Shown: positions 58,018-64,000 of the stretch, in pieces | Layout: each line of letters begins with the position of its first letter | Numbering within the stretch: position 1 is the first letter of the stretch | Assembly (NCBI GenBank): GCA_964019165.1 | Contig: OZ025287.1 | Span: forward strand, 9,802,898-9,866,897 | Direction: 5' to 3' | Length of the DNA stretch: 64,000 nt | Origin: Mastigias papua | Lineage: Eukaryota; Cnidaria; Scyphozoa; Rhizostomeae; Mastigiidae | Position numbers and translations under genes: made by a program | The notes under the pieces: model-generated | The model's database searches: none | What the model saw: only the letters and a program-made list of their open reading frames with translations | What the model was told of the DNA's origin: nothing

Positions 58018-61000
58018 TATAGCCTTACTTTTTGGCCAAAAATCGCTCATTTTCATCACTTTTCAATCTGCAATCAAAATCAATCAATTTCAAATTTGGT
58101 CATGTTTAGGTCATTTTTGAGCAAAATACCAAGGCTATAGCCTTACTTTTTGGCCAAACATCGCTCATTTTCATCACTTTTCAATCTGCAATCAAAATCA
58201 ATCAATTTCAAATTTGGTCATTTTTGGGTCATTTTTGAGCAAAATACCAAGGCTATAGCCTTACGTTTTGGCCAAAAATCGCTCATTTTCATCACTTTTC
58301 AATCTGCAATCAAAATCAATCAATTTCAAATTTGGTCATTTATGGGTCATTTGTGAGCAAAATACCAAGGCTATAGCCTTACTTTTTGGCCAAAAATCGC
58401 TCATTTTCATCACTTTTCAATCTGCAATCAAAATCAATCAATTTCAAATTTGGTCATTTTTGGGTCATTTTTGAGCAAAATACCAAGGCTATAGCCTTAC
58501 TTTTGGCCAAAAATCGCTCATTTTCATCACTTTTCAATCTGCAATCAAAATCAATCAATTTCAAATTTGGTCATTTTTGGGTCATTTTTGAGCAAAATAC
58601 CAAGGCTATAGCCTTACGTTTTGGCCAAAAATCGCTCATTTTCATCACTTTTCAATCTGCAATCAAAATCAATCAATTTCAAATTTGGTCATTTTTGGGT
58701 CATTGTTGAGCAAAATACCAAGGCTATAGCCTTACTTTTTGGCCAAACATCGCTCATTTTCATCACTTTTCAATCTGCAATCAAAATCAATCAATTTCAA
58801 ATTTGGTCATTTTTGGGTCATGTTTGAGCAAAATACCAAGGCTATAGCCTTACTTTTTGGCCAAAAATCGCTCATTTTCATCACTTTTCAATCTGCAATC
58901 AAAATCAATCAATTTCAAATTTGGTCATGTTTAGGTCATTTGTGAGCAAAATACCAAGGCTATAGCCTTACTTTTTGGCCACAAATCGCTCATTTTCATC
59001 ACTTTTCAATCTGCAATCAAAATCAATCAATTTCAAATTTGGTCATTTTTGGGTCATTTTTGAGCAAAATACCAAGGCTATAGCCTTACTTTTTGGCCAA
59101 AAATCGCTCATTTTCATCACTTTTCAATCTGCAATCAAAATCAATCAATTTCAAATTTGGTCATTTTTGGGTCATTTTTGAGCAAAATACCAAGGATATA
59201 GCCTTACTTTTTGGCCAAAAATCGCTCATTTTCATCACTTTTCAATCTGCAATCAAAATCAATCAATTTCAAATTTGCTCATGTTTGGGTCATTTCTGAG
59301 CAAAATACCAAGGCTATAGCCTTACTTATCGGCCAAAAATCGCTCATTTTCATCACTTTTCAATCTGCAATCAAAATCAATCAATTTCAAATTTGGTCAT
59401 TTTTGGGTCATTGTTGAGCAAAATACCAAGGCTATAGCCTTACTTTTTGGCCAAACATCGCTCATTTTCATCACTTTTCAATCTGCAATCAAAATCAATC
59501 AATTTCAAATTTGGTCATTTTTGGGTCATTTTTGAGCAAAATACCAAGGCTATAGCCTTACTTTTTGGCCAAAAATCGCTCATTTTCATCACTTTTCAAT
59601 CTGCAATCAAAATCAATCAATTTCAAATTTGGTCATGTTTAGGTCATTTGTGAGCAAAATACCAAGGCTATAGCCTTACTTTTTGGCCACAAATCGCTCA
59701 TTTTCATCACTTTTCAATCTGCAATCAAAATCTATCAATTTCAAATTTGGTCATTTTTGGGTCATTTTTGAGCAAAATACCAAGGCTATAGCCTTACTTT
59801 TTGGCCAAAAATCGCTCATTTTCATCACTTTTCAATCTGCAATCAAAATCAATCAATTTCAAATTTGGTCATTTTTGGGTCATTTTTGAGCAAAATACCA
59901 AGGATATAGCCTTACTTTTTGGCCAAAAATCGCTCATTTTCATCACTTTTCAATCTGCAATCAAAATCAATCAATTTCAAATTTGCTCATGTTTGGGTCA
60001 TATCTGAGCAAAATACCAAGGCTATAGCCTTACTTATCGGCCAAAAATCGCTCATTTTCATCAGTTTTCAATCTGCAATCAAAATCAATCAATTTCAAAT
60101 TTGCTCATGTTTGGGTCATATCTGAGCAAAATACCAAGGCTATAGCCTTACTTATCGGCCAAAAATCGCTCATTTTCATCATTTTTCAATCTGCAATCAA
60201 AATCTATCAATTTCAAATTTGGTCATTTTTGGGTCATTTTTGAGCAAAATTCCAAGGCTATAGCCTTACTTTTTGGCCAAAAATCGCTCATTTTCATCAC
60301 TTTTCAATCTGCAATCAAAATCAATCAATTTCAAATTTGGTCATTTTTGGGTCATTTTTGAGCAAAATACCAAGGCTATAGCCTTACTTTTGGCCAAAAA
60401 TCGCTCATTTTCATCACTTTTCAATCTGCAATCAAAATCAATCAATTTCAAATTTGGTCATTTTTGGGTCATTTTTGAGCAAAATACCAAGGCTATAGCC
60501 TTACTTTTGGCCAAAAATCGCTCATTTTCATCACTTTTCAATCTGCAATCAAAATCAATCAATTTCAAATCTGGTCATTTTTGGGTCATTGTTGAGCAAA
60601 ATACCAAGGCTATAGCCTTACTTTTTGGCCAAACATCGCTCATTATCATCACTTTTCAATCTGCAATCAAAATCAATCAATTTCAAATTTGGTCATTTTT
60701 GGGTCATTTTTGAGCAAAATACCAAGGCTATAGCCTTACTTTTTGGCCAAAAATCGCTCATTTTCATCACTTTTCAATCTGCAATCAAAATCAATCAATT
60801 TCAAATTTGGTCATGTTTAGGTCATTTGTGAGCAAAATACCAAGGCTATAGCCTTACTTTTTGGCCACAAATCGCTCATTTTCATCACTTTTCAATCTGC
60901 AATCAAAATCAATCAATTTCAAATTTGGTCATTTTTGGGTCATTTTTGAGCAAAATACCAAGGCTATAGCCTTACTTTTTGGCCAAAAATCGCTCATTTT

Positions 61001-64000
61001 CATCACTTTTCAATCTGCAATCAAAATCAATCAATTTCAAATTTGGTCATTTTTGGGTCATTTTTGAGCAAAATACCAAGGATATAGCCTTACTTTTTGG
61101 CCAAAAATCGCTCATTTTCATCACTTTTCAATCTGCAATCAAAATCAATCAATTTCAAATTTGCTCATGTTTGGGTCATTTCTGAGCAAAATACCAAGGC
61201 TATAGCCTTACTTATCGGCCAAAAATCGCTCATTTTCATCACTTTTCAATCTGCAATCAAAATCAATCAATTTCAAATTTGGTCATTTTTGGGTCATTTT
61301 TGAGCAAAATACCAAGGCTATAGCCTTACTTTTTGGCCAAACATCGCTCATTTTCATCACTTTTCAATCTGCAATCAAAATCAATCAATTTCAAATTTGG
61401 TCATTTTTGGGTCATTTTTGAGCAAAATACCAAGGCTATAGCCTTACTTTTTGGCCAAAAATCGCTCATTTTCATCACTTTTCAATCTGCAATCAAAATC
61501 AATCAATTTCAAATTTGGTCATGTTTAGGTCATTTGTGAGCAAAATACCAAGGCTATAGCCTTACTTTTTGGCCACAAATCGCTCATTTTCATCACTTTT
61601 CAATCTGCAATCAAAATCTATCAATTTCAAATTTGGTCATTTTTGGGTCATTTTTGAGCAAAATACCAAGGCTATAGCCTTACTTTTTGGCCAAAAATCG
61701 CTCATTTTCATCACTTTTCAATCTGCAATCAAAATCAATCAATTTCAAATTTGGTCATTTTTGGGTCATTTTTGAGCAAAATACCAAGGATATAGCCTTA
61801 CTTTTTGGCCAAAAATCGCTCATTTTCATCACTTTTCAATCTGCAATCAAAATCAATCAATTTCAAATTTGCTCATGTTTGGGTCATATCTGAGCAAAAT
61901 ACCAAGGCTATAGCCTTACTTATCGGCCAAAAATCGCTCATTTTCATCAGTTTTCAATCTGCAATCAAAATCAATCAATTTCAAATTTGCTCATGTTTGG
62001 GTCATATCTGAGCAAAATACCAAGGCTATAGCCTTACTTATCGGCCAAAAATCGCTCATTTTCATCATTTTTCAATCTGCAATCAAAATCTATCAATTTC
62101 AAATTTGGTCATTTTTGGGTCATTTTTGAGCAAAATTCCAAGGCTATAGCCTTACTTTTTGGCCAAAAATCGCTCATTTTCATCACTTTTCAATCTGCAA
62201 TCAAAATCAATCAATTTCAAATTTGGTCATTTTTGGGTCATTTTTGAGCAAAATACCAAGGCTATAGCCTTACTTTTGGCCAAAAATCGCTCATTTTCAT
62301 CACTTTTCAATCTGCAATCAAAATCAATCAATTTCAAATTTGGTCATTTTTGGGTCATTTTTGAGCAAAATACCAAGGCTATAGCCTTACTTTTGGCCAA
62401 AAATCGCTCATTTTCATCACTTTTCAATCTGCAATCAAAATCAATCAATTTCAAATCTGGTCATTTTTGGGTCATTGTTGAGCAAAATACCAAGGCTATA
62501 GCCTTACTTTTTGGCCAAACATCGCTCATTATCATCACTTTTCAATCTGCAATCAAAATCAATCAATTTCAAATTTGGTCATTTTTGGGTCATTTTTGAG
62601 CAAAATACCAAGGCTATAGCCTTACTTTTTGGCCAAAAATCGCTCATTTTCATCACTTTTCAATCTGCAATCAAAATCAATCAATTTCAAATTTGGTCAT
62701 GTTTAGGTCATTTGTGAGCAAAATACCAAGGCTATAGCCTTACTTTTTGGCCAAAAATCGCTCATTTTCATCACTTTTCAATCTGCAATCAAAATCAATC
62801 AATTTCAAATTTGGTCATGTTTAGGTCATTTTTGAGCAAAATACCAAGGCTATAGCCTTACTTTTTGGCCAAAAATCGCTCATTTTCATCACTTTTCAAT
62901 CTGCAATCAAAATCAATCAATTTCAAATTTGGTCATTTTTGGGTCATTTTTGAGCAAAATACCAAGGCTATAGCCTTACTTTTGGCCAAAAATCGCTCAT
63001 TTTCATCACTTTTCAATCTGCAATCAAAATCAATCAATTTCAAATTTGGTCATTTTTGGGTCATTTTTGAGCAAAATACCAAGGCTATAGCCTTACGTTT
63101 TGGCCAAAAATCGCTCATTTTCATCACTTTTCAATCTGCAATCAAAATCAATCAATTTCAAATTTGGTCATTTTTGGGTCATGTTTGAGCAAAATACCAA
63201 GGCTATAGCCTTACTTTTTGGCCAAAAATCGCTCATTTTCATCACTTTTCAATCTGCAATCAAAATCAATCAATTTCAAATTTGGTCATGTTTAGGTCAT
63301 TTGTGAGCAAAATACCAAGGCTATAGCCTTACTTTTTGGCCACAAATCGCTCATTTTCATCACTTTTCAATCTGCAATCAAAATCAATCAATTTCAAATT
63401 TGGTCATTTTTGGGTCATTTTTGAGCAAAATACCAAGGCTATAGCCTTACTTTTTGGCCAAAAATCGCTCATTTTCATCACTTTTCAATCTGCAATCAAA
63501 ATCAATCAATTTCAAATTTGGTCATTTTTGGGTCATTTTTGAGCAAAATACCAAGGATATAGCCTTACTTTTTGGCCAAAAATCGCTCATTTTCATCACT
63601 TTTCAATCTGCAATCAAAATCAATCAATTTCAAATTTGCTCATGTTTGGGTCATATCTGAGCAAAATACCAAGGCTATAGCCTTACTTATCGGCCAAAAA
63701 TCGCTCATTTTCATCAGTTTTCAATCTGCAATCAAAATCAATCAATTTCAAATTTGCTCATGTTTGGGTCATATCTGAGAAAATACCAAGGCTATAGCCT
63801 TACTTTTTGGCCAAAAATCGCTCATTTTCATCATTTTTCAATCTGCAATCAAAATCTATCAATTTCAAATTTGGTCATTTTTGGGTCATTTTTGAGCAAA
63901 ATTCCAAGGCTATAGCCTTACTTTTTGGCCAAAAATCGCTCATTTTCATCACTTTTCAATCTGCAATCAAAATCAATCAATTTCAAATTTGGTCATTTTT
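58018..64000. repeat. 118-bp satellite array, right block (about 51 monomers, runs off the window)
   Basis: The same monomer family as the left block, resumed after the retrotransposon. It shows a clear higher-order unit of 1886 bp (16 monomers): variant order from 58739 recurs from 60625, and that from 59447 recurs at 61333. A variant with CTTATCGGCC and GTTTGGGTCATATCTGAG is confined to this block. The array has no end inside the window. Confidence 0.98.

Overview
This window is eukaryotic, most likely from an invertebrate animal. It has long spliced genes, abundant (AT)n and pentanucleotide microsatellites, a long tandem satellite, Penelope-like, LINE, SINE, MITE and Ty3/gypsy elements, and no bacterial-style gene packing. 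The sequence does not fix the phylum. The mix of Penelope-like elements with hammerhead ribozymes and a K02A2.6-like gypsy element would suit a cnidarian, sponge or another marine invertebrate, but that is inference.

Bases 1-40218 hold two head-to-tail copies of one large gene on the + strand. Gene A enters the window already in progress: 12 exons, 42-14640, corresponding to exons 9-20. Gene B is complete: 20 exons, 17455-40218, joining in frame to a predicted 1618-residue secreted protein. I do not recognise the family. It has a signal peptide, a beta-rich modular N-terminal two thirds and a cysteine-bearing, coiled-coil C-terminal third. Every gene A exon has a counterpart in gene B with the same phase, and the same length apart from one codon in two exons. 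The introns have diverged by copy-specific insertions. Gene A introns took a LINE 3' end, a Penelope relic, a SINE, hammerhead-bearing foldbacks and a MITE. Gene B introns took a 1.23-kb-arm Penelope palindrome, a foldback element and a 2.9-kb minisatellite.

Bases 40219-41730 are a spacer with a foldback element and AT/GT simple repeats. From 41731 to the window end lies a 118-bp satellite with local higher-order repeats and a 200-base assembly gap at 43545-43744. One intact-looking Ty3/gypsy element (53512-58012) sits inside it. Its two 150-bp LTRs are identical, it has a 5-bp target duplication, and it encodes a single 1372-residue Gag-Pol.

The most interesting signals are two families of type I hammerhead ribozymes, each present as an inverted pair; the perfect-looking head-to-head palindrome of a Penelope GIY-YIG region; a shared 3'-end signature that ties one small foldback to that Penelope family; and the undescribed duplicated secreted-protein gene.
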